The position numbers and the translations under genes were made by a program. A stretch of DNA of 64,000 nt from DASSUW01 sp963844205. GTDB lineage: Bacteria > Actinomycetota > Thermoleophilia > Solirubrobacterales > Solirubrobacteraceae. The stretch spans positions 1-64,000 of the forward strand of contig CAWJNK010000004.1 of assembly GCA_963844205.1 (NCBI GenBank), given 5' to 3'. The notes under the pieces are model-generated. The model saw only the letters and a list, made by a program, of their open reading frames with translations, searched no databases and was not told where the DNA came from. Of the stretch, positions 1-7,851 are shown one piece after another. Position 1 is the stretch's first letter. Every line of letters starts with the position of its first letter.

Positions 1-484
1 TTCGGCCTGTCGGCAGAGCCGCTCGGGATCGTGGCCGTCGAGGAAGTCGCGCATGCATCTGGTGCCGACCTGTCGCAGCCGATCCGATGCCGCGTGCCAG
101 AGCACGAACGTCTCCGCGCGTCGGCGCCGCAGATGGCAGTGATCGCAGCGCGGTTCACCGAACCTAGCCAGATCCAGCCGCGGCGCTGCCGAGCACGCCA
201 GACGAATCGTCGGCGCGCGCTCGCGGTGGTCCACGATCGCGGCCAGCGTCCAGCCGGCGAGCGTGGGGGTTCGCCCTCGAGCACGACGAACGCGTGCGGC
301 CCGTCGCGTCGGCCGGTGTCGCGCAGCACCAGCGGCGCGGTGCCGAGCCGCTCCCGCGCCGACCCAACCGCTCGACGCGGAGCCGGAGCGCCGGCAGGTT
401 GTCCTCCAGGACCCGAAACGTGCCACCGCGCGCGACCGGTTCAAGGCCGAGCGCGTGCGGCTCAGACCGCGCACGCGGGCTCAT
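1..484 (-). pseudogene. Frameshifted Cys-rich zinc-finger-like protein of a mobile element (3' end off-window)
   Basis: Reading starts at an ATG at 484 on the minus strand. Three frames are needed to follow one protein: about 44 residues, then a stretch with RERLGTAPLVLRDTG, then from about 270 downwards a stretch with CDHCHLRRRRAETFVLWH, QVGTRC and DFLDGHDPERLC. The CxxC followed by a later single Cys and GHDP resembles uncharacterised zinc-knuckle proteins common on actinobacterial plasmids and integrative elements (recognised from memory). It is divergent from the sigma-factor remnant. Two frame breaks, near 350 and 272, make it a likely pseudogene unless the assembly is faulty. Function unknown. 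Confidence 0.5.
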
Positions 485-531
485 AGAGTGACCTGTCGAA
501 TCGTCTAACCGCGTACTTAGCGTGCTCGCGC

Positions 532-1151
532 ATGACCATCGGCGACGGCAGCGGCCAGCCCGTCCCGACTCCGATGTGGGAGAAGCGCCTTATCCGCGCC
601 GCCCGTCGGGGCGACCGCGGCCCGAGACCCGCCTGCTCGATCTCTACGAGCCGATGGTCCGCTGCATCGCCAGGACGCTTTACATGCCCGGCGGCGAACC
701 CGAGGACCTCGCCCAGGAAGCACGGCTCGGCATCCTCGATGCCATCCGCGCGTGGGACCCCGAGCGGCGCGTGCCGTTCAAGTCGTTCGCCCGGCTGTGC
801 GCCGTGCGCCAGACCCGGATGGCGGCCAACGCCGCCCGCGCCGGCAAGCACAGCCGCTCGACGACGCCCGACGCTGCACCAGATCGCCGGGACGGCCACG
901 CGCTCGAGGACACGCTCGAGGCAACCGGCCGCCCCGACACGGACCCGTCGCCAAGACGCTGGGCCGCGAGCGATTGCGAAACATCCTGCAGCGTGCCCCC
1001 ACGCTGACCGAGCTCGAGCGCCGATCCTTGGCACTTCGGTCAGCGACCACAACACCGCGAGTGCGCCGCAAGGCTGGGAGTGGGGGAGCGCGCGGTCAAC
1101 AACGCCCTCCAGCGCGCGCGTCGCAAGCTCGTAAGCGACACCATCGCGTAG
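532..1151 (+). pseudogene. SigH-like sigma-70 family factor, broken by three frame changes
   Basis: The protein is followed through three frames. It begins EKRLIRAARRGDRG (start ATG 532). It shifts near 630 into ETRLLDLYEPMVRCIARTL, EDLAQEARLGILDAIRAW and FARLCAVRQTRMAANAARAG, which is sigma region 2. It shifts again near 955 to TLGRERLRNILQ and TELERRSL. It shifts back near 1060 to AARLGVGERAVNNALQRARR, the region 4 helix-turn-helix, ending in TAG at 1149-1151. The FARLC-x-x-RQ signature resembles Firmicutes SigH and related actinobacterial mobile-element sigma factors. Regions 2 and 4 are both recognisable, so the gene decayed recently. No anti-sigma factor is visible. Confidence 0.65.
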
Positions 1152-1380
1152 TACGCGACGGCCCTAGCGTCGACGCCCGGGCGGCCTGACCGGGAGCGGC
1201 GCCAAATTGGCGCGTTCGTGTCCGCGGGCCCACCAGCCTCATGCCGCGGGAGATAGCTGCTCGGGCGCTACTGCGCCTGCTGTCACGACCGGGTCGTGTC
1301 CGTGACGGGATCTGTCGCGTGCGTCAGACGCGATCGGGGCCGTGGGGAAGTGGCCATTAACCGGCCTGGCCCACTGGGGA

Positions 1381-1397
1381 TCGAACACTATGTTCGA
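1381..1397. promoter_or_regulatory. LexA-box-like palindrome
   Basis: TCGAACACTATGTTCGA is a perfect inverted repeat (7-base arms, 3-base centre) just upstream of a small broken gene. It resembles the actinobacterial SOS box (TCGAAC, four bases, GTTCGA) but has five bases between the arms instead of four. It may be a degraded LexA site or the operator of an element repressor. Confidence 0.35.
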
Positions 1398-1409
1398 TAC
1401 GGTCCTGAC

Positions 1410-1638
1410 ATGGATCGCGCCCACTTCGTCCTCGCCCTGCCCGACGACCCCAATCTACTCGGTCGCTTGACGACGGCGCTCGCCGTCCAGGCAGACCCTC
1501 CGATTCGGTCGTGCGCGCAGGCGCCGTGATCGCGTCGAGTCTGCGACCGGCGAGATGATGTTGCGCAGCCGCGTGATGCAGGCGCTCGAAGTCGCGGCCG
1601 GGCCGGACTGGCAGGCCGTCGCCCGGTCGGTCGACTAG
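1410..1638 (+). pseudogene. Small frameshifted gene of the mobile element, unknown function
   Basis: Starts MDRAHFVLALPDDPNLLGRL and, after a frame change near 1500, continues VESATGEMMLRSRVMQALEV and AAGPDWQAVARSVD to a TAG at 1636-1638. The two parts flow as one helical protein of about 75 residues, and the second half is out of frame with the first. It follows a LexA-like palindrome and converges on the NERD remnant. No family is recognised with confidence; only the continuity of protein-like sequence supports it. Confidence 0.3.
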
Positions 1639-2237
1639 CCCAACACCGTCCGCGTCCGGGCCGACGGCGTCGAACTCTCTCCGCCGAGGACGCCGGTGCC
1701 GCGGCCGCGCGCAAGGTGGCCGTCAGCAGGTCGGTGGACACCACCAACACCGTGCCCTCAACCCGCGCAACGCATCGGGCGCACGTCACACAGATCACCG
1801 GAGACACCAGCGGGTAGCGGCGTCGCCTCCGCGCGAGCCGGCGCGCCGCATCCGCCGTACGCTCCAGGTGCGCGCGCGTGTAGCGCTGGCGATCACAAAG
1901 CCGACCCCTGACCAAGCGCGAACGACGTGATCAAGATCGCCTCCGCCGGCCCAGTCAACGGCGTCTCGACGTGCCAGCCTTCGCGCGTCAGTGGCTCGAG
2001 CGCGCGCCGCACCTCAGCCTCCGACTCGGCGCCCACTCGGCTGCGCCCCGCCAATCGCAGCGCGTAAGCACTGTCAAGCGACAGGACGCGGCCACCAGCA
2101 ACGCCGCGGATGCGAGACCGCATCGCCATCCACGCGAACATCACCGCCACACCCAGCGCGAAGGCTGCCTCGAAAGCGCGCGCCCCGGCGTGCCGGAGCC
2201 GCCGAAGCTGCTGGCGCCGGGGGTACTTCACCGTCAT
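1635..2237 (-). pseudogene. NERD (nuclease-related) domain protein, frameshifted
   Basis: ATG at 2237 gives MTVKYPRRQQLRRLRHAGAR, a hydrophobic segment (FALGVAVMFAWMAM), then VGAESEAEVRRALEPL, typical of the start of a NERD domain. A frame change near 1955 restores GDLDHVVRAWSGVGFVIASA. In intact family members this is GDIDH...FVIETK, so the catalytic Glu-Thr-Lys appears as Ala-Ser-Ala. Another shift near 1890 gives RAHLERTADAARRLARRRRR, then PVICVTCARCVARVEGTVLV and VSTDLLTATLRA, the conserved C-terminal part. NERD proteins occur in actinobacterial conjugative elements. The 45-aa ORF upstream overlaps its start (ATGA), suggesting a former operon. Confidence 0.6.
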
Positions 2238-2371
2238 TCGGCGAGCATCGCGGATGGTCCGGCGGCTAGCTTCCTGGCAACGCGCACCAGCTCACGACCG
2301 TCGCGTGGACACAGTCCCGCGGGAGGCGGAGCGACACGTTTGAGGCCTTCGCCGAACGTCAGACGCTTCAT
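2234..2371 (-). CDS. 45-aa hypothetical protein upstream of the NERD remnant
   Basis: Intact short frame MKRLTFGEGLKRVAPPPAGL...LVRVARKLAAGPSAMLAE, whose TGA overlaps the ATG of the NERD gene in a four-base ATGA. That coupling, and the fact that it reads through in a region where other genes are broken, are the support. It may itself be the tail of a longer frameshifted gene, since MTKLDADADEA starts at 2396 one frame away. No domain is recognised; a single Cys (LCPRDGRELV) is the only notable residue. Confidence 0.35.
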   Translation of the reverse strand: MKRLTFGEGLKRVAPPPAGLCPRDGRELVRVARKLAAGPSAMLAE

Positions 2372-2866
2372 CTGCGTCCGCATCGAGCTTCGTCATCCGC
2401 GCCCGTCGAGTCTCCCGAGCGCCACGACGAGAATTCCTCAAGCCGGACGCCTCGCCGCCGGCAGGCAGGACGCCGCTCTCCCGCTATTTCCGAGATCAGG
2501 CGAGCGCATGAGCATGACGTGGAGACAAGACCGGATCCGCAACAGCGAGACGAACCTGGGTTCCTCCGCTGGGCGGCAATGGCTGCAGCTACCAGCGGCC
2601 AATTCCGAGCACGCGAGTAGCGCCTTCGTGAGCGCGCGGAGGGCGCTGTCGTTGAGTACCCGATGACCCTCGACGTTGTCGCCGTTCTCGTGAAGAGCCA
2701 TCAAGGTTCCTCTGCCCGGATGGCGCCGAACCGCGAGCTGCCGGCGTTTAGAGCGTCGAGCCGGCCGAGCTTGCGGCCCTCGCGCCCTGCTGCGGTCGAA
2801 GCGAAGGATCAGGGACGGACGTCGAGCGCTGAGCCCGGAGCGCATTCGGCGCTTCAGGATGGAATC
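2372..2866. other. Stretch without a recognisable gene
   Basis: About 495 bases between the 45-aa ORF and the excisionase remnant. Several open frames cross it on both strands, but none shows a recognised domain, a ribosome-binding site or neighbour coupling. The best minus-strand frame (from ATG 2700, MALHENGDNVEGHRVLNDSA) is rich in Cys and Arg and is not convincing. It is probably decayed element DNA. Confidence 0.4.
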
Positions 2867-3183
2867 GTGGAACTCGACGGCCACAACGACGACCGTGTCT
2901 TCGGCCCCGCTGTTCCGCCCAGCGGCGACAACAATGCGCCTCTCGCGCCGCTGCTCGACGCTAAGGGCGCGGCGGTGCTGCTCAACGTACCGGCGTCCTG
3001 GGTATTGGCCGAGGCGCGCGCGGATCGCATCCCGCATGTCCGGCTTGGACGCTCTACGTTCGGTTCGATGCAACCGAACTTCGGACCTGGTGGCTAAGTC
3101 GCCGACGTGGGCCGTGGCGCTCCCGCGGACGCGCGGCCGAGACCGCGCGCGTCGCGACAGGCCCGATCGACCGGGCGGCGTAG
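2867..3183 (+). pseudogene. Excisionase-type helix-turn-helix protein, frameshifted
   Basis: From a GTG at 2867 the frame reads to PLLDAKGAAVLLNVPASWVL and EARADRIPHVRLGR, the typical winged-helix excisionase start. The sequence then jumps frame at about 3051; one frame over it continues YVRFDATELRTWWLSRRRGP, exactly what the family has after RLGR, to a TAG at 3181. An insertion of two bases or loss of one explains it. Excisionases of this type bind attachment sites and help the integrase remove the element. The gene sits about 270 bases upstream of the integrase, as usual. Confidence 0.7.
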
Positions 3184-3456
3184 CGCCCCCGGCACGCGGT
3201 TCCTCGCGCGTTTCGCGCAACCTCCGGAGGAGGGGCTCACCAGCTGCCACGATGAGCGACACGCGCGGAAGGCCGCGCCGCCGACGCACGCACGCAAGGA
3301 ATTCTCGCCGAGGGATACGATTGGACAGTCGAACCAATCCGCTTCAGACTCATGGCCTATCGGCCTCAATGCAAGTCCACCGGCGCGGTCGGGCGACCGC
3401 CGGCCTGCACCGACCGCTCGAGCGCGCCGCCGCGACTCGGGCGAGAGCGGCCGTGG

Positions 3457-4692
3457 ATGGCCGGCCGGCGCCTCCTACGGAACGGGACGGTTGTACACAC
3501 GGACCGACCGCAACGGGCGCGAAACGTGGTACGGCAAGTGGCACGCCAACGGACGGCGCGTGAACCGCAAGGTCGGTTCCAAGCGCGCCGCAGGCGGGCG
3601 CGACGGACTCACACGAGCGCAAGCCGAGGCCGAGCTGCGGCGCCTCATGGCTGAGGTGCAGGTAACCACGGTTGTTGCAGAGACGCTCACGGTCGCAGCG
3701 GCCGGTGCGCGCTACCAGCGCCACCTGAGCCGGGCCGGGCGCAAGCGCTCAACCGTCGCCGCTGTCGAATCTGCGTTGCGTGTCCACCTCGTTCCCTTCT
3801 TTGCGGAGAAGGCGCTCGACGCGATCCGACACGAGGACGTCGTCGACCTCGTGGCTGTGCTCGAGCAACGCGGCTTGGGCCCAAAGAGCATCCACAACTA
3901 CGTCGGGACTCTCTCGGCCTTGTTCAACTTCGCCAAGGCTCCGCAGCGCCGCTGGGCAGCGGCGAACCCATGCGAGGGTGTCGAGCTACCCGGCGTGCAC
4001 GACAGCGGCGAGATCCGCTTTCTCGACGAGGCTGAGTGGGAAGCAGTCCTACGCCACGTTCAGACCGGCGACTACGCGGCCGTCGACCGGACGTTCTACG
4101 TCACGGCGGTCATGGCAGGACTGCGCCACGGCGAGCTGATCGCGCTCCGCTGGCGCGACGTCGACTGGGTCGCCGGTCGCGTTCGCGTAAGGCAGAACCA
4201 CGTGCTCGGTGAGTTCGACACGCCGAAATCACGACGCGGCAGTCGCAGCGTCCCGATGGCCGATCGCCTGGCCGGCGAGCTCGATCGTCTCTACAAGGCG
4301 CTCGGGGGGCCCGACGACGACGCGCTCGTGTTCCCTGACCCGACACTGGCGGGCCCCTCGACAAGGCGGCGAACCTGCGCCGCTACCGCAAGGTGCTCAG
4401 AGCCGCAGCGCTGGACGCGACGCATAACCTGCACGGGCTGCGTCACACCTTCGGGACACGCATGGCCGCCGCGGGGGTGCCGATGCGGGTGCTGCAGGAG
4501 TGGATGGGACATCGCGACATCTCGACCACCCAGCGCTACGCGGACTACGCGCCGAGCCAGCATGAGTCCGATCTCATGGAGCGGGCTTGGGCTCCCGATG
4601 GCGGCCAAGGTCCCGTTCAAGGTCCCGTTCTGAGCGAATCTGACAGCAGCTCAGATGACGCGAGCGACGCTATAGCCCCACATGGCGACTAG
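3457..4692 (+). pseudogene. Tyrosine recombinase (integrase), frameshifted
   Basis: A phage-type integrase. The N-terminal arm-binding part (SYGTGRLYTRTDRNGRETWY) is followed by a core-binding domain with SIHNYVGTLSALFNFA. The catalytic domain has the first Arg in AGLRHGELIALRW, the beta-hairpin Lys in TPKSRRGSRSVPM, HGLRHTFGTR, GHRDISTTQRYADY with the final His and the Tyr nucleophile. All catalytic residues are present, but a one-base change near 4350 puts HxxR, His and Tyr in another frame. A second break is likely at the start, since ATG 3457 (MAG) is one frame away from the rest. As written it cannot make an active enzyme. The 3' end lies beside the attachment-like site. Confidence 0.8.
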
Positions 4693-5038
4693 CCGCTAGC
4701 CGCCCGCCTGGTTCGAGCCCGGTATCGCCCATGAAAGGCTCGGCCTTGGCATGCTGGTGCGGGTGAGCGTGCTGGTCGCTTGGCTCGAACGTCATCAGGT
4801 TGCGGTGGTTGCAGACCTCGCACCACGGCGCCCAGAACCAGAGGAGCGTGGGTGTCTTGGCCGCGGCGAGTTGGGAGAGCGCGAAGTCGCCGCTGCGGTC
4901 CAGGCGCGCGACCGACAGGTCGGGCCCGGCCGGGCCCGGCCTGTCGGCATCGCCAGTTGAGCGTCCGCCGCCGGCCGTCAGCGCGAGCGTGATGCCGACG
5001 GCGGCGACGAGGACGAGCGCCGCGATGAGGCGCTTCAT
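4670..5038 (-). pseudogene. Thioredoxin-like secreted protein truncated by the element
   Basis: ATG at 5038 overlaps the TGA of the upstream membrane protein (ATGA). A signal peptide or anchor (MKRLIAALVLVAAVGITLAL) is followed by a redoxin start with WFWAPWCEVCNH, a CxxC active site. From about 4800 the sequence no longer looks like a thioredoxin (QHAHPHQHAKAEPFMGDTGL) and runs through the tRNA-like site into integrase-end DNA. About 60-70 residues of the usual fold are lost. The natural role would be an exported thiol oxidoreductase serving the neighbouring metal-response genes. Whether the shortened protein does anything is unknown. Confidence 0.6.
4706..4731 (+). other. Putative attachment site resembling a tRNA 3' end
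   Basis: GGTTCGAGCCCGGTATCGCC followed by CA (4710-4731) looks like a tRNA T-loop (TTCGAGC), the 3' side of the T-stem and an acceptor strand ending CCCA. Only the 3' part of a tRNA is present: no anticodon arm or 5' acceptor lies upstream. Integrases of this kind often recombine within a tRNA 3' end, and the site lies 18 bases past the integrase stop. It is therefore a candidate att core at the element end. The other copy would be off-window. Confidence 0.45.
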
Positions 5039-5568
5039 GACGCCGGGCCGGGTTGCGGCGCGAGGCGACCGCTCACCGCTGCGGCGGCGAGATGGAGGAC
5101 GGCGACCATCATCGCGACCAACGCTACGCCCGTGCGCGACTCGTCGAGTTGGTGGAGGACCTCGCGCAGATCCAGCGCCGCCCACGCCAGCATGACGAGC
5201 ACCACCGCGAGCAGGAAGCCGCGGAGGCGCCCGAACCTGGTCGCGGTCAGCGCCGCGAGCCCGAGGCCCGCGAGCACCGCGAGCACGACCAGCGGTGTGG
5301 ACTCCAGGTCGATGCCGAGCACCCGCTCGTCCTCGGAGCTCGCTTCGCCCGACGCCGGCTCGGCGTCGCCCCCCTCAGACTCGGCTTCTCGGGCCTCCCC
5401 GGCCTCCCCGTCTTCATGAGTCTCAGCCGCCTCACCACCAGCGGCTTCGGTCTGCGCAGCTTCCGGGGTGTGGGTGTCGGCGTCGGAGCGCTCGGCGATC
5501 ACGCCGACGGCGAACAGGACCGTCGAGACGGCCAGCAGCGCGACCAGGGTCCAGCGCAGCCGGCTCAC
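5035..5568 (-). CDS. Membrane protein of unknown function in MerR-type operon
   Basis: 177 residues from a GTG at 5568. An N-terminal hydrophobic helix (LRWTLVALLAVSTVLFAVGV) is followed by a long acidic Glu/Ala-rich segment (about residues 30-85). Three further hydrophobic helices come after it, around PLVVLAVLAGLGLAAL, FLLAVVLVMLAWAAL and VALVAMMVAVLHLAAAAV. The second gene of a three-gene operon, it starts 3 bases after the CC-motif gene and overlaps the redoxin gene. I do not recognise the family. The acidic periplasmic or cytoplasmic segment could bind cations, but this is only a suggestion from composition and context. Confidence 0.65.
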   Translation of the reverse strand: MSRLRWTLVALLAVSTVLFAVGVIAERSDADTHTPEAAQTEAAGGEAAETHEDGEAGEAREAESEGGDAEPASGEASSEDERVLGIDLESTPLVVLAVLAGLGLAALTATRFGRLRGFLLAVVLVMLAWAALDLREVLHQLDESRTGVALVAMMVAVLHLAAAAVSGRLAPQPGPAS

Positions 5569-5571
5569 TCG

Positions 5572-5880
5572 TCAGGCCGCCTCGGGGGCGAAGAACATGT
5601 CGATCACGGGCCTAGCGTCCTCGGGACCGGCGATGTCGAGCACGAGGCAGCCGTTGTCGCGGCCGAGCTCGAAGTCCAGGAACGCGCAGCACTTGGACTC
5701 GGCGGCTACGAGCTCACGGGTGCGCTGCTCGATGTCGGGACGGTCGAGCAGCCGCACGCGCAGCCCGGTCTCGGTCGTCGTGCGGTCGAGCAGGCCGTCG
5801 GCGGCGAGCGCGTCAATCAGCGCCATACGGGCGGTCATGCCGTCGGCGGTCAGGGTGCAGGCGATCGGAAGCTCGGTCAT
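5572..5880 (-). CDS. Small CC-motif protein linked to MerR regulator
   Basis: 102 residues from the ATG at 5880, just upstream of which lies the MerR-type operator. The central motif AAESKCCAFLDFEL matches a family of about 100-residue actinobacterial proteins with (E)CCxFLxF found next to MerR regulators and mercury or heavy-metal genes (from memory). The paired Cys could bind a soft metal or thiol. First gene of the operon running to the truncated redoxin. A longer start at 5940 is possible but would place the operator inside the gene. Confidence 0.65.
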   Translation of the reverse strand: MTELPIACTLTADGMTARMALIDALAADGLLDRTTTETGLRVRLLDRPDIEQRTRELVAAESKCCAFLDFELGRDNGCLVLDIAGPEDARPVIDMFFAPEAA

Positions 5881-5923
5881 CGAGTTGGTCCTCGGTCGGG
5901 GAACGTCACCCTCTACCGTGCAC

Positions 5924-5941
5924 CTTGAACACGACTTCAAG
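5924..5941. promoter_or_regulatory. MerR-type operator A (CTTGAA-N6-TTCAAG)
   Basis: CTTGAACACGACTTCAAG is a perfect six-base inverted repeat with a six-base spacer, between the CC-motif gene (minus) and the merR-type gene (plus). On the minus strand TTGACT precedes it, with about 19 bases to the next hexamer, the long spacer typical of MerR-activated promoters. The same 17-base core recurs at 6430-6446. Confidence 0.7.
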
Positions 5942-5957
5942 TCAAGGACGAGCGCTC

Positions 5958-6416
5958 ATGCCCACCCCGACCCAGGAACCGCTGCTCACCATCGGCCAGC
6001 TCGCCGTGCGGGCCGGGCTCAATACGTCGCGCATCCGCTTCTACGAGCGCGTTGGGGTGCTGCCCGATCCGGAGCGTGTCGCCGGCCACCGCCGCTACCG
6101 GCCGGAGGTGCTGCATCGGCTCTCGATCATCGACGTCGCCCAGCGTGCCGGGCTGAGCCTGGAGGAGATCGCGCCGCTCACCGGGCCTGAGAACCGCAGC
6201 GCCGACGCCAGCGCACACATCCGCACGCTCGCCGATGACAAGCTGCCGCACATCGACGCGCTGATCACCCGTGCCCAGGCCGTAAAGCACTGGCTCCAGG
6301 TCGCGCAGCACTGCGACTGCGCGAGCGTCGATGTCTGCGGGCTCTTCGTCGACCCGACGTTGCTGCCGCCCGCCGGTGACATCGACCTCGACGTGCGCCA
6401 CGTCCGGCGCCGCTGA
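5958..6416 (+). CDS. MerR-family metal-type transcriptional regulator
   Basis: 152 residues from ATG 5958. The winged helix-turn-helix is at the N-terminus (LLTIGQLAVRAGLNTSRIRF, YERVGVLPDPERVAGHRRY), then the dimerisation helix. The C-terminal CDCASVDVCGLF matches the metal-binding loop of the CueR/ZntR/PbrR branch (CxC...C). It most likely senses a thiophilic metal and twists the 19-bp-spacer promoters at operators A and B. It is divergent from the CC-motif operon and upstream of a small membrane protein. Which metal is sensed cannot be told from sequence. Confidence 0.85.
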   Translation: MPTPTQEPLLTIGQLAVRAGLNTSRIRFYERVGVLPDPERVAGHRRYRPEVLHRLSIIDVAQRAGLSLEEIAPLTGPENRSADASAHIRTLADDKLPHIDALITRAQAVKHWLQVAQHCDCASVDVCGLFVDPTLLPPAGDIDLDVRHVRRR

Positions 6417-6425
6417 CCCGAGCCC

Positions 6426-6456
6426 TTGACTTGAACACGACTTCAACGTGCATCCT
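6426..6456 (+). promoter_or_regulatory. MerR-type promoter/operator B
   Basis: TTGACT (6426-6431), a 19-base spacer, and CATCCT (6451-6456). The operator half-sites CTTGAA and TTCAA (6430-6446) lie inside the spacer. The 17-base core is identical to operator A. The 19-base spacer is the hallmark of promoters activated by MerR proteins. It drives the small membrane protein at 6499. Confidence 0.7.
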
Positions 6457-6498
6457 GGGCCGGGCACGCTGTTGTCGGCCCGAGGAGACGCCCTGCTC

Positions 6499-6756
6499 AT
6501 GTGCCTGCCCGTCAAGTCCGACCAGCCGTCGTCGACGTCGCCGCCGACGCGGTCGATCGTCGGCCTCGGCGCGCTGATGCAGTTTGCCTGTCTGGCCGGT
6601 CCCGCGATCGCCGCCGTGGTCGGCAGCCAGGGCTTCGGCATCCTCGTCGGCGCCGGCGGCGTCGTCTTCGCGCTGGCGCTATGCGCCGCGATACCAGCAG
6701 GGACGCTCGCGTGGCGCGGCCGCTCCGCACGCCGGGCACCCTCCCCCGAGCTGTAG
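6499..6756 (+). CDS. Small membrane protein under MerR-type control
   Basis: 85 residues from ATG 6499, chosen because GAGGAG lies just upstream at a usable distance. Two hydrophobic helices (GLGALMQFACLAGPAIAAVV and ILVGAGGVVFALALCAAI) and a basic C-terminus. A Cys lies in each helix (FACLAG, ALCAAI). Its own MerR-type promoter suggests a metal-transport or sensing role. I do not recognise a named family; MerC/MerT-like small carriers are an analogy only. Confidence 0.6.
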   Translation: MCLPVKSDQPSSTSPPTRSIVGLGALMQFACLAGPAIAAVVGSQGFGILVGAGGVVFALALCAAIPAGTLAWRGRSARRAPSPEL

Positions 6757-6759
6757 CGC

Positions 6760-6995
6760 TGGCATGTCGATCGACGTCGAGGGCGACCATCTCGACGCCG
6801 GCGTCGGAGAGCCGTCCGAAGAAGCCCTCGATGTCCCACCCAGCGTGATCAGGGAGCGCGTAGAGGACATCCAGAAACGCGTGGATGCCGGCGCTTCGGT
6901 TCCCGTGAGGAGGTTGCTGGTCGTCCAGATCACCTCGCCGCCGACCGCCTCCACTCGGTAGTCCAGGAACGGGCATGCGTCCTCGGCGCACTACA
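6760..6995 (-). pseudogene. Remnant of a CC-motif-like protein, frameshifted
   Basis: The minus strand reads AEDACPFLDYRVEAVGGEVI then WTTSNLLTG. After a frame change near 6890 it continues AGIHAFLDVLYALPDHAGWD and IEGFFGRLSDAGVEMVALDV. The first part resembles the ESKCCAFLDFEL motif of the intact gene at 5572. No start codon or ribosome-binding site is preserved. It looks like the tail of a paralogue left when the ABC exporter genes arrived. Confidence 0.4.
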
Positions 6996-7038
6996 CACGT
7001 CATTAACGGGCGTGACCCGCGACGACAAGGAGCAGCCC

Positions 7039-7851
7039 GTGCCGGATACTCGACTCCAGGAGCTGCTGGCTTCCGCCCCACGCGCCGAGACGGCGAGTGG
7101 CCTGTCCGACGCCGTCGTCGTCGAGCACCTGGCCAAGCGCTACCCGAACGGCACGGATGCGGTTCGGGGGATCTCGTTCAACGTGCGCTCAGGCGAGATG
7201 TTCGGGATCCTTGGGCCGAACGGCGCCGGCAAGTCGACGACGATGGGCATGCTGGGCACGCTCATCCGGCCTACGGGCGGCCGCGCGACGGTCGCGGGGC
7301 ACGACGTGGCGACGCACTCGCGAGAGGTTCGGCGGCGGATCGGCTTTGCGATGCAGGAGGTCGGCGTCGATGAGTTCGCGACGGGCAGCGAGCTGGTCGT
7401 GCTCCACGGGCGCCTTCACGGGCTCTCGCGGCGCGAGGCGGCGCGTCGTGCCGCGCTGTTGCTCGAGCTCCTCGGACTTAGCGACGCGGCGGATCGTCGG
7501 ATGGGCGAGTACTCGGGCGGGATGCAGCGGCGTGTCGATCTCGCCTCGGCGCTGATCCACCTGCCGCCGGTGCTGTTCCTCGACGAGCCGACCGAGGGTC
7601 TGGACCCGCACGGCCGGACCGCGATCTGGGAGACGCTGGAGCGGCTCAACCAGGCGCTGGGCATGACGGTCGTGCTCACGACTCACTACATGGAGGAGGC
7701 GGATCGGCTCTGCGGGCGGATCGCGATCGTTGACCGCGGCCAGATCGTCGTCGAAGGGACGCCGGATGAGCTGAAGGCGGCCGTGGACTCGGTGACGCTG
7801 GAGGATGTCTACCTGCACACGACCGGCCGTGCGCTGGAGGTGGCGGCATGA
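7039..7851 (+). CDS. ABC exporter ATP-binding protein (DrrA-like)
   Basis: 270 residues from a GTG at 7039, preferred over GTG 7012 because AAGGAG lies six bases upstream. Walker A GPNGAGKST, signature YSGGMQRRVDLAS (in place of LSGGQ), Walker B VLFLDEPTEGLD and the switch His in VVLTTHYMEEA are all present. The family (DrrA, CcmA-type) couples ATP hydrolysis to export of drugs, lipids or polyketides together with an ABC-2 permease. It overlaps that permease by four bases. The substrate is unknown. The pair seems inserted between two metal-resistance loci. Confidence 0.9.
   Translation: MPDTRLQELLASAPRAETASGLSDAVVVEHLAKRYPNGTDAVRGISFNVRSGEMFGILGPNGAGKSTTMGMLGTLIRPTGGRATVAGHDVATHSREVRRRIGFAMQEVGVDEFATGSELVVLHGRLHGLSRREAARRAALLLELLGLSDAADRRMGEYSGGMQRRVDLASALIHLPPVLFLDEPTEGLDPHGRTAIWETLERLNQALGMTVVLTTHYMEEADRLCGRIAIVDRGQIVVEGTPDELKAAVDSVTLEDVYLHTTGRALEVAA

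Noticed and set aside
4706..4731. Complete tRNA gene
   Set aside because: Only the T-loop and 3' acceptor side are present; no D-arm, anticodon arm or 5' acceptor upstream. Kept as an attachment-site candidate.
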